Below are positions 1-11,988 of a stretch of DNA of 64,000 bases, piece after piece. The first letter of the stretch is position 1, and each line of letters starts with the position of its first letter. The stretch spans positions 124,001-188,000 of the forward strand of contig CAJNOJ010000190.1 of NCBI GenBank assembly GCA_905250025.1, given 5' to 3'. The stretch comes from Adineta ricciae (Eukaryota > Rotifera > Eurotatoria > Adinetida > Adinetidae). Below the pieces are notes generated by a model. That model saw only the letters and a program-made list of their open reading frames with translations, was not told where the DNA came from and did not search any database. The translations under genes and the position numbers were made by a program.

Positions 1-555
1 TCAAAAATGGGACCCATGGTTAATCATTAGTCAGATTATTGCAGTTCAAACCTTATATTATTTCGGTCTGGGATGTTGGGTTTTCTTGCTTACATTGTTT
101 GATAACCAAGTGCCTACACTTGATTATCTATTTTCATATAAAGTAACTAAATTTGCTTGAGCATGGTTCTATATCAATTGATTTTGAATACTTTGCTTAG
201 AAACTGAAGCTTTCCAATTGGAGTGAACAATTATTTGTTAGCATCTTTTTCATCAATGCTCTAACAAGGTAAACCTATCGGTGTTGAGATCATCGTTCAT
301 GTTCGTGTGTTTCATTCTAGTGGATTAGCAATTGTTTATCTTGTCGGTCGATATAAACAATGCCTAGATTTTTCTTTAACAGTTCATTTCTATCATTTCT
401 TTGCTTGTTGGATGTATAATTCTCAATATCCGAATGTTTTCTCTTGGTATGTTGTACAATTTTTCTCCGTTGTCATTATGACGATCCTCTCGGAACATTT
501 CTCCAAAAAGCACGAGCTCCGAACAATTCCACTGAGTTCACGTGTTGATCTGTGA
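1..555 (+). CDS. SYS1: SYS1 Golgi membrane protein homologue (5' partial)
   Basis: SYS1 is a four-helix Golgi membrane protein that recruits the ARL3/ARFRP1 GTPase for trans-Golgi traffic. Three exons can be read: 1-142, 201-268 and 321-555, joined by GT-AG introns of 58 and 52 nt. The first visible residues (KWDPWLIISQIIAVQTLYY) match the SYS1 N-terminal 'WDP' block. Exon 3 carries GRYKQCLDFSLTVHFYHF, equivalent to the vertebrate GKQCLDF-TVHFFH motif, and ends in HELRTIPLSS before TGA at 553-555. Hydrophobic segments cover most of the protein. Only a few N-terminal codons lie outside the window. Identification rests on remembered family motifs; the frame stays open across both splice junctions, which supports a functional gene. 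Confidence 0.9.
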
Positions 556-837
556 AAATAATATTGTCATGTACATCTACTTTGTTTGCTGTTCATGCAG
601 TAAAGCAAGTTCTTTTGCATTTTCTCTGTTTGTTTGTTCGTCTTTGTGTTGGTTTTTCAATAATGTCAATAATAATTTCGGTTCACTAACTCACTCCCCC
701 TGAGTTTGCTCAAATCAGCGAAGATATTTTTGGCTGCGTAAACATCTATGACTAAGCCAGTGCGCAAATCTAATGTTCGAAACATGACGAAATTGCTTTA
801 CCATATGGAATAAATCGATTTTGTCAGAAAGAAGTGC

Positions 838-910
838 GCCCGTGTGGCTCAGTGGCTAGAGCACTGGTCTAGTAAACCAGGGGTCGACAGTTCAATTCTG
901 TCCTCGGGCA
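838..910 (+). tRNA. tRNA-Thr (anticodon AGT)
   Basis: A complete cloverleaf is visible. The acceptor stem is GCCCGTG/CTCGGGC with one T-T mismatch. The D arm is GCTC...GAGC. The anticodon stem is CTGGT/ACCAG around loop CTAGTAA, with anticodon AGT at 871-873. The variable loop has 5 nt, the T arm is GACAG-TTCAATT-CTGTC, and the discriminator is A910. There is no intron. A run of eight or more T residues about 16 nt downstream is a normal RNA polymerase III terminator. Confidence 0.93.
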
Positions 911-1064
911 TAGAAAACTTATCATTTTTTTTTCTCTCCACTATTGGAAACATATTTTGTCTGACATTCTCACTTGCGCACGGTCTCGATCGAAATCTTT
1001 CGAATACTTTCACTAGTGCGTATTACGTTCGTACGATTGTTTTTTGAACTGTCTTTTTTAGATC

Positions 1065-2813
1065 ATGTCATCAGTATTATTACGTGATTTTGTACTTCAA
1101 ATAGCTATTTGTTCCGAAAGAGCAGCTTGTATCGCTCGTTATATTCGTTTTATGCATTCAGATTTCAACAGCATTATTCAAGAGAAACAACGTAACGATT
1201 TGTTCGATTATTGTCTCGTCTTTTTATACTATGAGAGTATTCTATTTCTTTTAGTCGATGAAAACCATCAACATCTCGATGCAGATTACAAAACTCTAGC
1301 GTAAATTCAATTCTTTCAGCTGATTTATTCTGTATTTCTGTTCCATTTAAGTGATGTTATCATTCAGGAAGTCATAAAACGAGATCTAGTAAGGCTGGTA
1401 AGATAATTCAAGCATAATGTTTCCTCCCGGAAAGTCGAGTACATCTACTTTAGTATCCAAAATTGGACCAACGTATCTTTGGCGAAGAGGATGGATCTTT
1501 AAAGCTACAATCAAGCGCTGAAAAGATTATTATCGATGTTACCGGTACCGATGAAGATATTGTTACTCTTCTCAGTAAGGAATTTCACTGATTCGTTGCA
1601 ATTTTCGATTGTTTCCTTTTCATCGTATAGAACAATTGTTCAATAATAAGTCTAGTCGATCCATCGAAACATTAGCTAATATTATTTCTTCGTCTTTCGA
1701 CATCACTCTCCCAGAGCACTACCAGCATTCGCTTCGAAGAATTCCAGAAGATTTTTCCATTGATTTATCTAACATTGGTATATGGATTGATCCAGTCGAT
1801 GGCACACAACAGTATATCAATGGTACAGATGGAATTATCGATCCACACACGGGCATTACCATAGATGGTCTTCCAACAGCTTTAGTACTCATTGGTTGTT
1901 TTGATATTCGACATGGCAATGCGATTATTGGAGTTATTAACCGAGCATTTCACCAACGAATCGATGCATTTAAGTATTGTTGAAAAAGAATAAACAACGG
2001 TTGTTCAGTATCCATTGATTTGTTTAGATGGAAAAGTTTGATTTATTGGGGCACGGCATTGCCTGATGGAAAATTCAATAATTTAGATGATGTATGCAAA
2101 GAAACTAGAAACAACGATAAGCAAGTTCTATTGCATGGAAGTGTAAACACAAGTACATTTAGTAATATGTTCAAAAATTGGACCAAACTAGAAGTGTCTG
2201 CATGTGGTGCGTAAATATCGTTTTTTTTTGTCTCAGGAGAAAGGGATGTTTGCATTTTGAATCCTATGCGAATACTTTTTCTCTGCTTATTTGTCACCAT
2301 CGGTGACTAGCGTACTCTACAACGTACACGATCATAGTAATGATTAGTTACTAACCCACTTATACTTAATTTTTACCACTAACCACATTTCGATAGAGTC
2401 TAGTCCTTCTCAAGATCAAAGTCCAGTTTAATGGCTTCTATTTTGTGAAATTTCCATATGATTCGTGTTTTTTAGGCAATAAACTATTGGCCATTGCATT
2501 GAAACAAGCAAACGTGTTTCTGGTAACCAAGGCTGCTGCGTATAATTGGGATCTATGTGCCGCTCATGCTATCATTTTATCAGTCAATGGTCAAATACTT
2601 GATCTGCGTCAAACTTTAGATTTTTACAAACAAAATCAATCTCTGATGAATCTCAATTTAACAGCATTTCCGATTGTTTACAATAAAAAAATCAGCTCAT
2701 CACACTTCAATCCGAAAGATTACGCATGTGCACCTTTTATCGCTTATCATAATCAACAAGATTTAGTAGATATTCTTCAATTATTAGCATCAGATAGCAT
2801 TGCGTTTGACTGA
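1065..2813 (+). CDS. INPP1: Inositol polyphosphate 1-phosphatase
   Basis: This is a Mg-dependent, Li-sensitive phosphatase that removes the 1-phosphate from inositol 1,4-bisphosphate and 1,3,4-trisphosphate. The spliced reading matches INPP1 along its length: an N-terminal LLRDF-helix, DADYKTLADVIIQEVIK, then RIFGEEDG (metal-ligand Glu), and the IMPase-family motif IGIWIDPVDGTQQYI. Later blocks are IGVINRAF, WKSLIYWGTALPDG and the second motif NWDLCAAHAIILSVNGQILD. At least five introns interrupt it, including one of about 270 nt (about 2207-2476) that begins with an unusual GTGCGT donor. The AG at 1060-1061, after a T-run, leaves only ATC before the ATG, which suggests an outron/spliced-leader acceptor. 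The stop at 2811-2813 is only 110 bp before MOB4. Confidence 0.92.
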
Positions 2814-2910
2814 AACAAATTTTGTAACGATAAACTTTATCAGTTTTATGTATATGTCATCTTCCTTGAATTTGGAATCTCAATTGATTAATTTTTTAGC
2901 AATAGCTTTG

Positions 2911-2922
2911 AATATTTTAGAT
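2911..2922 (+). promoter_or_regulatory. Candidate spliced-leader acceptor for MOB4
   Basis: AATATTTTAG ends two bases before the MOB4 ATG. No ATG-containing upstream exon fits between this site and the INPP1 stop. A trans-splice acceptor separating two cistrons is the simplest reading; this is inference. Confidence 0.5.
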
Positions 2923-3937
2923 ATGACGAATGCATCGAAGTCATTACGTCGCAATCGACCAGGCACCAAAGCAAGCGACTGGTGCAGCTGGCCAGATGAA
3001 ACTCTAGATAGTATGGATTCACTCTATCATATTCAACAAGTGAGATTGTCAATGAAAATCTCCGAATGATTTATATTCGATTGTTTAGTATATCCAACAA
3101 ATTATTCGACGGAATCCATCGGATATTGATGCAATATTAAAAGTACCTGACCAGCAGGATGAAGGCGTATGGAAATATGAACATCTGAGACAATTCTGTC
3201 TGGAACTTAACGATTTAACCGTTTTCCTGCAAGTAATCGAAAAGATATTTCCATCTAGACTGAATTCTCAACTTTTCGTCTTTATTTATAGAAAGAATGT
3301 TTACCAGATACTTGCACACAAATGACCGCAACTGAACAATGGATATTCTTATGTGCAGCGCATAAAAATCCGAAAGAAGTTCGTTGTAATCTTGTCGATC
3401 CCAACGTAAACACGTTTTTACTTTAGTGCCCAGCAATCGATTATACCAGACACACCCTCGATGGTGCTGCTTCTCTCTTAAATAGTAGTAAATATTTTCC
3501 CAGCCGGTAAATATAACTTTTGAACCAAGTTTTTTTTTCCCGAGAGAAATTCTTCTGAGGATAGTTCATCTCGGAAACTTTCCTAAAACGATCTTTGTTT
3601 TGTCTGCAGAATCTCTATCAAAGATACTTCCATAGCCAAATTAGGCAGCGTTTGTCGTCGCATTTACCGTATATTTTCTCATGCTTACTATCATCATCGT
3701 ACACTTTACGATGATTTCGAAGACCGTACACATCTCTGTCGCCGTTTTACCGTCTTTGCTTTACGTTATGGTTTAATTCCTAAAGATAACTTAATCGTTC
3801 CAATAAATGGCATTAATCAAGATGTCACCACTATTATGCAACAGCAAACCGCTCCTATTCGAACACATTCAGCTCAAACGTTAGATAATGGCATTAGCTC
3901 ACCGTCATCGTCAAGTGCATCGGAAAGCGAAGCATAG
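2923..3937 (+). CDS. MOB4: MOB4/phocein, STRIPAK subunit
   Basis: MOB4 (phocein) is the MOB-family subunit of the striatin phosphatase complex STRIPAK. The translation follows the family closely: [100 protein letters not shown], and the zinc-site Cys/His residues are kept. The C-terminus is Ser-rich ([13 protein letters not shown]). Four introns of about 50-120 nt interrupt it. The start was chosen at ATG 2923 because an upstream in-frame ATG at 2800 overlaps the INPP1 stop and reads through the T-rich acceptor. Downstream, AATAATAAAA near 4010 can serve for polyadenylation. It probably shares a primary transcript with INPP1. Confidence 0.94.
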
Positions 3938-4214
3938 AACGAGAGATCAATATACAATTTCATTCTTTCTACACTTAGATTAGGCGTGTATAAAAAGTGT
4001 ATCCCATTAATAATAATAAAAACTCAAAATCTTTGTCTTCTGTTTTGATACTATAGTAAAAACAACACACATATGCATATATATATAAATTCAAACCATA
4101 CAAAGAGCAAGATAACTTGATAAGCAGATGCATACATACAAAAGAAAAGAGAGAAAAAAAGAAAAAAAGAAAAAATAAAACAGGTGTCCGTAAGGATTAG
4201 ATATATTCTCATAG

Positions 4215-6525
4215 TTATTGTGATAAACGTTTTTGAAGTGCATCTAATTCTAAAGTAATTTCTTTTGGTAAATTTTCGTTGACGTTTTCTTCAAAATAAT
4301 TTCTTATAGCTTTGCATTCGGAGAGCCAGAAATCATTTGAAATTTCCAATAGCGCTGGATTAACTTCACCGCCACGAATACCATCCGATGTGCTTTGATC
4401 AGGTATAAGACCAATAGCTGTTTTTCGAGCTGATGCTTTTTTAGACGAGTCATTTGTTAAACGACGGAAGATCCAATCAATTACTCGAATGTTTTCACCA
4501 AAGCCAGGCCATAAAAATTGATTCGTTTGAGAATCTTTGAGAAACCAATTGACATGATAGATTTTCGGTAATTGAAGACCTTCCTTCTTTCCAAAAGATA
4601 GCCAATGAGAAAGATACTGTCCGAAGTTGTATCCGAAGAATGGTCGCATAGCAAATGGATCGTGCATGATTTGTTTTCCTAGAAAGAAGAGAAAAGATCT
4701 CGAAAATATGGAAACACCGGGCGTTTTTTCTTTTCTTTTTACCTTTGAATTCAGCTGCAGCTGTTGATTCTGATCGCATCGATGCTCCGACAAAAACTCC
4801 GTGTTGCCAATTGAAAGATTCGAAGACTAGTGGCACACCAACCGGTCGTCGTCCGCCAAAAATAATCGCCTCTATCGGTACACCTTGAGGATTATTCCAT
4901 TCAGGATCGAGAATGGAACATTGTTTTATTGATGTACAGAAACTAAATATTTGTAGAGAAATTGTTTGATTTTCGTTTTGATGAAGATTTTTCTTTGACT
5001 TCTTACCGACTGTTTGGATGTGCAGCAGGTTCGCCTAAGTCGACCGACCATCTTTTGTTTTTCCATGAACGAATTAGAGTTTCATGAAGTCCATCGATTT
5101 CTTGGTCGATTCCTTCCCAGTAGACATCTCCATCACTGGTTTCAGCAACATTTGTGAAAATCGTATTTTCATGTACCATATCTACAATGTTACATTTAGA
5201 ACGGTTAATCAATTCGCTGGTATTCTGTGCTTACCCAATGCAATTGGATTCGTTGATTTACTGGTGCCTGGTGCAACACCAAAAAATCCAAATTCAGGAT
5301 TGATTGCTCGTAAGCGACCTTCTTCATCGAAATGCATCCAAGCAATATCATCACCTAAGAATTAGTTTTCAAATTACAATGAACTCTCCTTTTAATGTTT
5401 ACTTACCGACACATTCAACTTTATAACCGGGAAGACCCTTTGGACGAAGCATAGCCAAATTCGTTTTACCACACGCACTAAAAGATCGACATAGAAAAAG
5501 ATTCATCATCACAATCTTTTTCTTACCTTGGAAACGCAGCAACAAAATACTTCTTCACACCTTCGGGATTGGTGATACTCATAATCTAAATACGATGAAA
5601 AGAAGATGATGTCTGTCAATTCCGTACGGTATTCGTCAAATACTTACAAGCATATGTTCAGCTAACCATCCTTCTCGTTTAGCTAAACTACTTCCAATTC
5701 GTAAAGCTAAGCATTTCTTGCCGCAAAGAGAATTTCCACCATAGCCACTGCCAAAACTGATAATTTCATTTCGTTCGGGAAAATGTGTGATCAACGTTTG
5801 TTCAGGATTACTTGGCCATGTTGAACACACCGGTTTATCTGATGGTAATGGCACACCAACCGAATGAAGACACTTAACAACGGTTGACCCGTCAGGTACT
5901 TTCAGTTCTTTGAACACTTGTGTACCCATACGCGTCATGATTCGCATGGAAACAACAACGTATGGTGAATCTGTGATCTCAATAGCAACTTTTGAATATG
6001 GACTGGAGTATGGACCCATCATATATGGAATAACGAAGAGGGTACGACCACGCATACAACCGGCAAAACGTTTCTCCATGACTTCCATCATTTCATCTGA
6101 ATCCATCCAGTTGCCCAATGGTGTTTGTTTGAGATTTTTTGGTAGATTGGGATCTGTTACAGGTGGAAAACCTGAGCGAGGTGTTGATACAACGTCATTC
6201 ATGTTCTTCGTACAGATAATCGTGCGTGATTCAACCCGAGCAACGTCACGCGGATCCGTTGTAGCGATATAACTGAAATTCACAACGAAAATTTTCGCTT
6301 TCGAATGGAAATTTTCCTCCAATCTTACCAATTTTTATACTTTTTCAGACGACGAATGACACCGGCTTGTTCCATGGCATCAAGTAATTCTTGATTTTCT
6401 TGTTCACTTCCATCGCAAACGTGAAAACTACTTGGTTGACACAAAGTGATTTTCTCTTGAACATATTCGCGAATTTTCGATGGTAAACCATCGAGTGAAT
6501 TATTTGCATGAGCATAAACTTCCAT
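4215..6525 (-). CDS. PCK: Phosphoenolpyruvate carboxykinase (GTP)
   Basis: PEPCK converts oxaloacetate plus GTP to phosphoenolpyruvate, the committed step of gluconeogenesis. In coding order the blocks are: N-terminal region to [46 protein letters not shown]; the P-loop with reactive Cys [15 protein letters not shown]; the kinase-2 motif [55 protein letters not shown]; and the C-terminal [12 protein letters not shown] region. The key active-site motifs are present. About seven short introns can be placed. The first exon begins at 6525, and an acceptor-like AATAG lies 13 nt upstream in the transcript. Whether it is cytosolic or mitochondrial cannot be told; no clear targeting peptide is seen. 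Only 83 bp separate its ATG from the divergent TRAM ATG. Confidence 0.95.
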
Positions 6526-6608
6526 CTTGTTTATTTATCTATTAAATACAAGTAAAAATAAATATTTAGTCTTCATTTCTATTTCAGATCAAGTTTAGAG
6601 AGTTTACG

Positions 6609-7901
6609 ATGCCGCCACCAGCAGCAGTACTAAAGAAGAAAGGTGCATCGAAAAATCCACCTATCTTTAGTCAAGAATTTCTTATTCAAAATCACGGTAA
6701 CTCTCCGACGTTCTCACCTCGATCGAAATAAATCTTCTCCTTTCAGGTGATATCACAAGTGGAATTCTAATGCTCTTAGCAGTTGGAACGATCATTCAGG
6801 CAACATCAGCTTATTGTGGCGCATTCTTCGGTCCTCGTCATAATGTTACACAATTCGATTCGTTTAATACACCAACATCTCCGCTTTTCAACTATGGTTA
6901 TAAAGATTTAGCTATGCTCTTCGCCTACACACTTGTGTGTATTACCGCCCATGCTATCTGGCAGGAATATGTCTTAGACAAAGTATATAAGAAACTTCAT
7001 TTATCCAAAGCGAAAATTGCCAAGTTTTTCGAATCCGGTCAACTTATTCTCTTCTATGTCATAAGTGTCATTTGGGCAGTGATGTTGTTTAATAATGAAG
7101 AGTATTTTCAATCGGGTTTATCGTATCTTTGGCGTGATTATCCTTATACTGGTATGACAGCGTGGACAAAGCTCTATTTTATCGTTCAATTATCCTATTG
7201 GTTACATAATTATCCGGAATTATATTTACAAAAAGTTCGCAAAGAAGATATTCCATCTCGTCTTGTTTATACAAGTTTATATTTGATCACTATTCTCTAC
7301 GTTTATTTGACCCGGTTTTGGCGTATATCAATAGTCTTATTGACAATTCACTATTTAATCGAAATCTTCTATCATGCGTCGCGCTTAGCTCATTTCTATG
7401 CTACGGGAAAAACGATCTCAACCTCGACAAAATCGACGTTAGAATATTTATTTAAGATTTGGAACGCAGTTTTTATTTCCGGTCGATTGATTTCCGTAGT
7501 TTTAATCTGGTTAACATTTTGGTTCGGTTTACGAAGTACCTCAGTTGATAAAATATCCCTTACACCAACGGATCAAGACGCAGTTCTCATTTCCAACTTT
7601 AACACTCCAACAGTTCGATTTTTTACCTTAGTTGTCGGCGGTGCATTACAATTTTGGTTAGTTTGGAATTTTATCCAGGTAAGGATTCTGAAGAGAGATT
7701 CTCATGTGAATGAAACTCCCTTTTTCAATTTAGTTCCATATGAAACGTCGACGTGAACGAGCTCTTGCTCAAGCAGCAGCTACTAGTTCAATAAAAGTAC
7801 CCAGTAAACCCAAACAAAAGCAACAAAATACAACAGATGGTGAAACAGCTGAACAATCTGCTCTCTCATCTACCGGTCATGGTAATAAGAAAAATAACTA
7901 A
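6609..7901 (+). CDS. TRAM1: TRAM translocation-associated membrane protein (TLC domain)
   Basis: TRAM is a multi-span ER protein next to the Sec61 channel that helps nascent secretory chains enter the membrane. Exon 1 encodes MPPPAAVLKKKGASKNPPIF. A 50-nt intron follows, then a long exon with the TRAM N-terminal block and a TLC domain with several helices (LSYWLHNYPELYLQKVRKED, RISIVLLTIHYLIEIFYHAS). The last intron starts after VWNFIQ. The final exon encodes a basic cytosolic tail (FHMKRRRERALAQAAA...) ending in GHGNKKNN and TAA at 7899-7901. An acceptor-like TTTCAG lies 23 nt before the ATG. Family TRAM1/TRAM2 is clear; the exact paralogue is not. Confidence 0.93.
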
Positions 7902-10900
7902 ACTTCGATGATGAAGAAAAAGAAGAAATTCAATCAAAACATCTACAATTCTGTTTTCAAGACTGAAAACTACCTAGTGCAGTACTTCTCGGTTTTTTTC
8001 TATAACATCCGATTCAAAAATATATTGATTTACTTTCACTTGTTTTTGCATTACATGATTTTCTTCCAGTTAATCATCAAAATCAGATTATACACGAATC
8101 AGTGAATGGAAAAAAAAGTGCATAACCAATTTTTTTCTATATGAAGTCATGCTAAAGCGCTTTGCAGACCTCGAAGAAACCACGGTATATCTTATCTCAT
8201 CGTACAACTCTCAACGAGAATGAAGTCGTTTTCTATAAACAGAAGAGATTAGAATGCATTACCTGATTATTTTGTGACCGATCGTGGTTAACTACGGTTG
8301 AATATTATGTTAGAATACACAGAAGTACGCTAGTATTTATACTCCGATCGAGGGCAAAGATCGAATAGAAAGGAAAGAGAAAGAAATAGAAACAGAAAGG
8401 AGAAAAGGACGAAAAGTTATACTTGACACCAAACAAAATCATCGAATATATCATGTCTATATCCTCGACAGAAACAATGTTTCGAACTTTGAATTTCAAA
8501 TTGTTTATTTACATTGAAAAATAATCTTAGTAGTACTATGCCTAAATTCTCATTCAATTATTTATATTTCAATCTATGTAACCTTCGACGGCACATGTAC
8601 AACATTATCCTAACAGTGCAAAACATCGTCATATTGTTGACATAAGGAACATTAAAAGTATTTTCGTACTTGATACCTATAACCGATCTGCTAGTGTACC
8701 CGACCGTAAGGGTCCAATAAAGAAAGAACGAGAAAAAATGTTACAGGGCACATGTACCAAAAACGGATAGTACAGAACAAAGTCCTCGTATGCGCAATGT
8801 ATCATTACGTAGATATATTTAACTCACAACATTCATTTCTCCGACTGTCTGATCAAGGGTTGAAAGTACTGCGTAAATTCAACAGAGAAGCTTATAGCGT
8901 GACTGGTAAACATCGTAATATAAGGTGTATAAATAATAGAGCTTCGAATTTATTCAGCTCTCAAAGAAAAGTACAAAAAAAAGGTATTAGTCTGTGTATT
9001 TCATCGTCGAAATGAGAGACCGTGTGCTTCACGGAGACGGTAGGTTTGCAAATCCAGAAGAACTTCGCTTAAACGCAATTAATTGTCCAAAAATCGCATG
9101 CTTCTTTTTCAACACTGGTTCAGTATAAGGTTAAGTTAGTTAAATGCATCGGAGGTTATTCATATTGAAAAAATATCGAACTTCAACTGAATTAGAAAAA
9201 ATATACCTAAAGAAGGGAATACTAGAAAAGACATGTTTTACAGAAAGGTAAAATGAATATTAAGTCAAGAGAATCTAATTTGGTCAAGTATGATCCACTT
9301 GAAAACTTGAATATGATCCTGATCGATTGCTATTTGTCGAAAATAAAATATAGGTTATTCTTTTTCAGGGTTCGGTCTTTCTTCTGACAGGAAAAAAAAG
9401 TCACTTTCAAAACTTATTCTCTTGTCTAATATCATTGAAACTGGATGTCACTCAATGGAAAATAAATCATTCATCTACTTACCAAATGGTCAGTTATTGA
9501 ATTTTGAAAACTGTATAATTGACTTAGTGAGAGCTGCGGGTATTTATACTAAAACAAAATCGAGGGACAGGATGTGTGAGAATCGTGGAGAAGAATAAGA
9601 ACATGCGTCAGAGAACGCAAAAAAGAGAAAAACAACACATGATCAGGCCACCAGAGCAAAGTACACTGTAATATACAAACGAAATAAACATCACATCGTC
9701 GAGGACAGACGGCAGAAAAGCAAGTTTAACACACGAATACATTCACACCCTGACACACCCCCTTGAATTCAAGATAGTTCGATTACAAAGATCGATCTAC
9801 CACTGGATGATGACGTTCGAGGTATGAAAAGATGAATACAATAGTTTATTCTAACAAAAGAATCTATTTCGGAATGTATCGTCGTTGTCATTCAGGGTAA
9901 CAGTTAATCTTTATCGAAAGATATTTCGTAGATTGAACTGATTTGCATCACTTGTTCAATTGATTTCGTAACAACGATCGAAAACGCGAAATTTTGAAAT
10001 TCTAACAAATCCTATGAAAATAGCGAATAGATACTCTCGTAATGATAGAAACATTCATACAAAATCTTGTATATAGTTAATACAACGATTTTTCAACAGC
10101 AATTCCCGTTCCAATATCTACATTCAACAATTCCTTCTTGGTCTAGTCAATTCAGTACTTGTGAAGTGTAATTAATCAATCAAGAAGGATTTCACACGAG
10201 ATACAAAGTCTATATTTCTGTACAATAGAATGAACGATTGAAAAATCAGTTCAGAGAGTAGATCGATAGTTCATTGCACGATCATGTAAATAGGTAATCA
10301 CTAGAATACTACGCCCCAATAGAACATTCTTTGTGAATGTGCTATGAACTACTTAAGTTCATGTCGAAAGGATATTAAAACTTCCTAATCACTGACTAAA
10401 TTCATTTCAAATCACTTTCAAGTAATATTACAAATGGTTTCTCGCTTATCGTGTCCTCATTTTCCCACTCGATGTACTTCCATGTTTAATTACTCGATTG
10501 CTATATGGTTTCTAGTGGAGCACAACAAATTTACAGATAACTGCAAGCATGAAGTCATTCACTTGAAATCATCATGACTATTCTGACGTACTCAAAACGC
10601 TAATCTTCTGAAATTTCATCAGAAATGACATGATACAAATGTATTCGAAATATCAGAGTCTTTTCTTATAGGATTTACCAACGTATGATTAATAGAGCAC
10701 CGATTCACGTACAATATTGAATAATGCAAAGCAACTGCGTAATCACATATCTCTTGTTTTTTTCGAAATTTTGAAATTTAAAGATAAGAATTTCGAATAT
10801 TTAAATTGAAAATCATCCAGTCATTCTCAATGATCAAAACGTCATTATGATTCAATATTGACGTTATTGTTCGTACGTACTTTTGGCAAACATCTACATC

Positions 10901-11146
10901 CAAAAATCGTCATTCTATTTGCATTCGATTTAAACTGCAATGAATAACATGATCATGTAATGCATATCTCAATGGTTCGAAAAAATTCTTCATATGTCAA
11001 AAAAGTGCGTTTTTTCGTCGCCAGTGCCACACAGAACGTGATAATGAATGCAGTTAGAAAATTCTTGGAGTATAAAGAAAAAGAGGAAAAAATGTCAAGA
11101 GAAAAAGTGTGGGTGGTCTGATATACAAAAGGATTAGTTGACAGCA
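7902..11146. other. 3.2-kb region without recognisable genes
   Basis: This stretch is AT-rich and holds only short, compositionally simple ORFs. I see no splice-linked coding blocks, no tRNA-like cloverleaf and no long repeat. It begins with the TRAM 3' UTR and ends at the promoter of the small secreted protein, so it may contain that gene's upstream control region. Confidence 0.6.
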
Positions 11147-11153
11147 TATAAAT
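11147..11153 (+). promoter_or_regulatory. TATA box of the small secreted protein gene
   Basis: TATAAAT lies about 30 bp before a short non-coding exon. That exon ends at 11198 with GTCT|GTAAGT, and the intron runs to the TTTCTAG acceptor at 11266, eleven bases before the ATG. The spacing fits a canonical RNA polymerase II core promoter with a 5'-UTR intron. Confidence 0.5.
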
Positions 11154-11276
11154 GTTGAAAGGGTGATGCATATTTACTAGTCTCCTACGATTGTGTCTGT
11201 AAGTACGCTTCTGCTCGAGATATATGTATATATGTGTGCTAAACTATTTTAATGTTACATTTCTAGGTTTGTTAAT

Positions 11277-11594
11277 ATGCCTTCATATCTGCTCTATTTA
11301 TTGTTGATATTATTATTATGGTTTGGTGCTGCGTTGTCACGACCAAAAATGCAGCGAATTACAATCAATCATCATGTTTGGGAAGTACCGAATGAGCCGG
11401 GATGGGATGAAGTGGTCAAAGATGTGGAATTAGTGCAACAATCGTTAAGTCAGTGTGTGTCTGTGGTCGAATGTCATAAAATCATCAATAAACTTCGTGC
11501 TATTTTCTATAGTCATCCCGTTTCACGGAAATATCTTGAAACGCATTCGAACTCGGCGAAAAATATCTTAGCATCTATCTTTAAATGGGGATAA
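11277..11594 (+). CDS. Small secreted protein of unknown function
   Basis: This 105-residue protein begins with a strong signal peptide (MPSYLLYLLLILLLWFGAAL, cleavage likely near ALS|RP). The mature part has about 83 residues. It has only two cysteines, spaced C-x5-C (SQCVSVVECHKI), which could form a small disulfide ring, and it ends in IFKWG immediately before the stop. A terminal Gly can act as an amide donor in peptide hormones, but no dibasic processing site precedes it, so a neuropeptide role is only a possibility. I do not recognise the family. Support for a real gene comes from the TATA box at 11147, the 5'-UTR intron 11199-11266 and the secretory signal. Confidence 0.65.
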   Translation: MPSYLLYLLLILLLWFGAALSRPKMQRITINHHVWEVPNEPGWDEVVKDVELVQQSLSQCVSVVECHKIINKLRAIFYSHPVSRKYLETHSNSAKNILASIFKWG

Positions 11595-11988
11595 CGATTA
11601 TTCTTGAATCAACTAGGATTAGGAAATTGTGATATGATTGTATTCGTGTTGTTGAAATCGTTTATTTTTCTGTACTTTTCTCGTTATTATGTTATATATT
11701 ATTAAATGCTAAAAATCAAATATTATTATATATGCAGATGTATATTCTATCAAAACACAAATCATGACGTTTATGAATAATTATCGGCGATATTTCTTTT
11801 CACTTTCAGAGATAATTAGAGAGCCGATAAATTTTATTATATCTCTTAGAAGACAGAATCTTGATTTAATTCGATCACAATTTGAAAATTACATGTTTAC
11901 TGTTGATATATTCAATAGACGAAAAAGATTGAAAATGAGCAAGGAAGTATAGTTTCAATAAATACGAAGAACAACGGTTTGTTTATGT
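11595..11988. other. Spacer between convergent genes
   Basis: This is the 3' flank of the small secreted gene (plus) and the CAP gene (minus). It is AT-rich, with AATAAA-type signals (for example near 11958). A 62-codon ORF here has no coding character that I can see. Confidence 0.55.

Noticed and set aside
844-1047. 67-codon plus-strand ORF
   Set aside because: It runs through the tRNA-Thr gene and its T-run terminator, so it is not a protein gene.
11764-11952. 62-codon ORF after the small secreted gene
   Set aside because: It has AT-rich composition without signal, domain or splice context.
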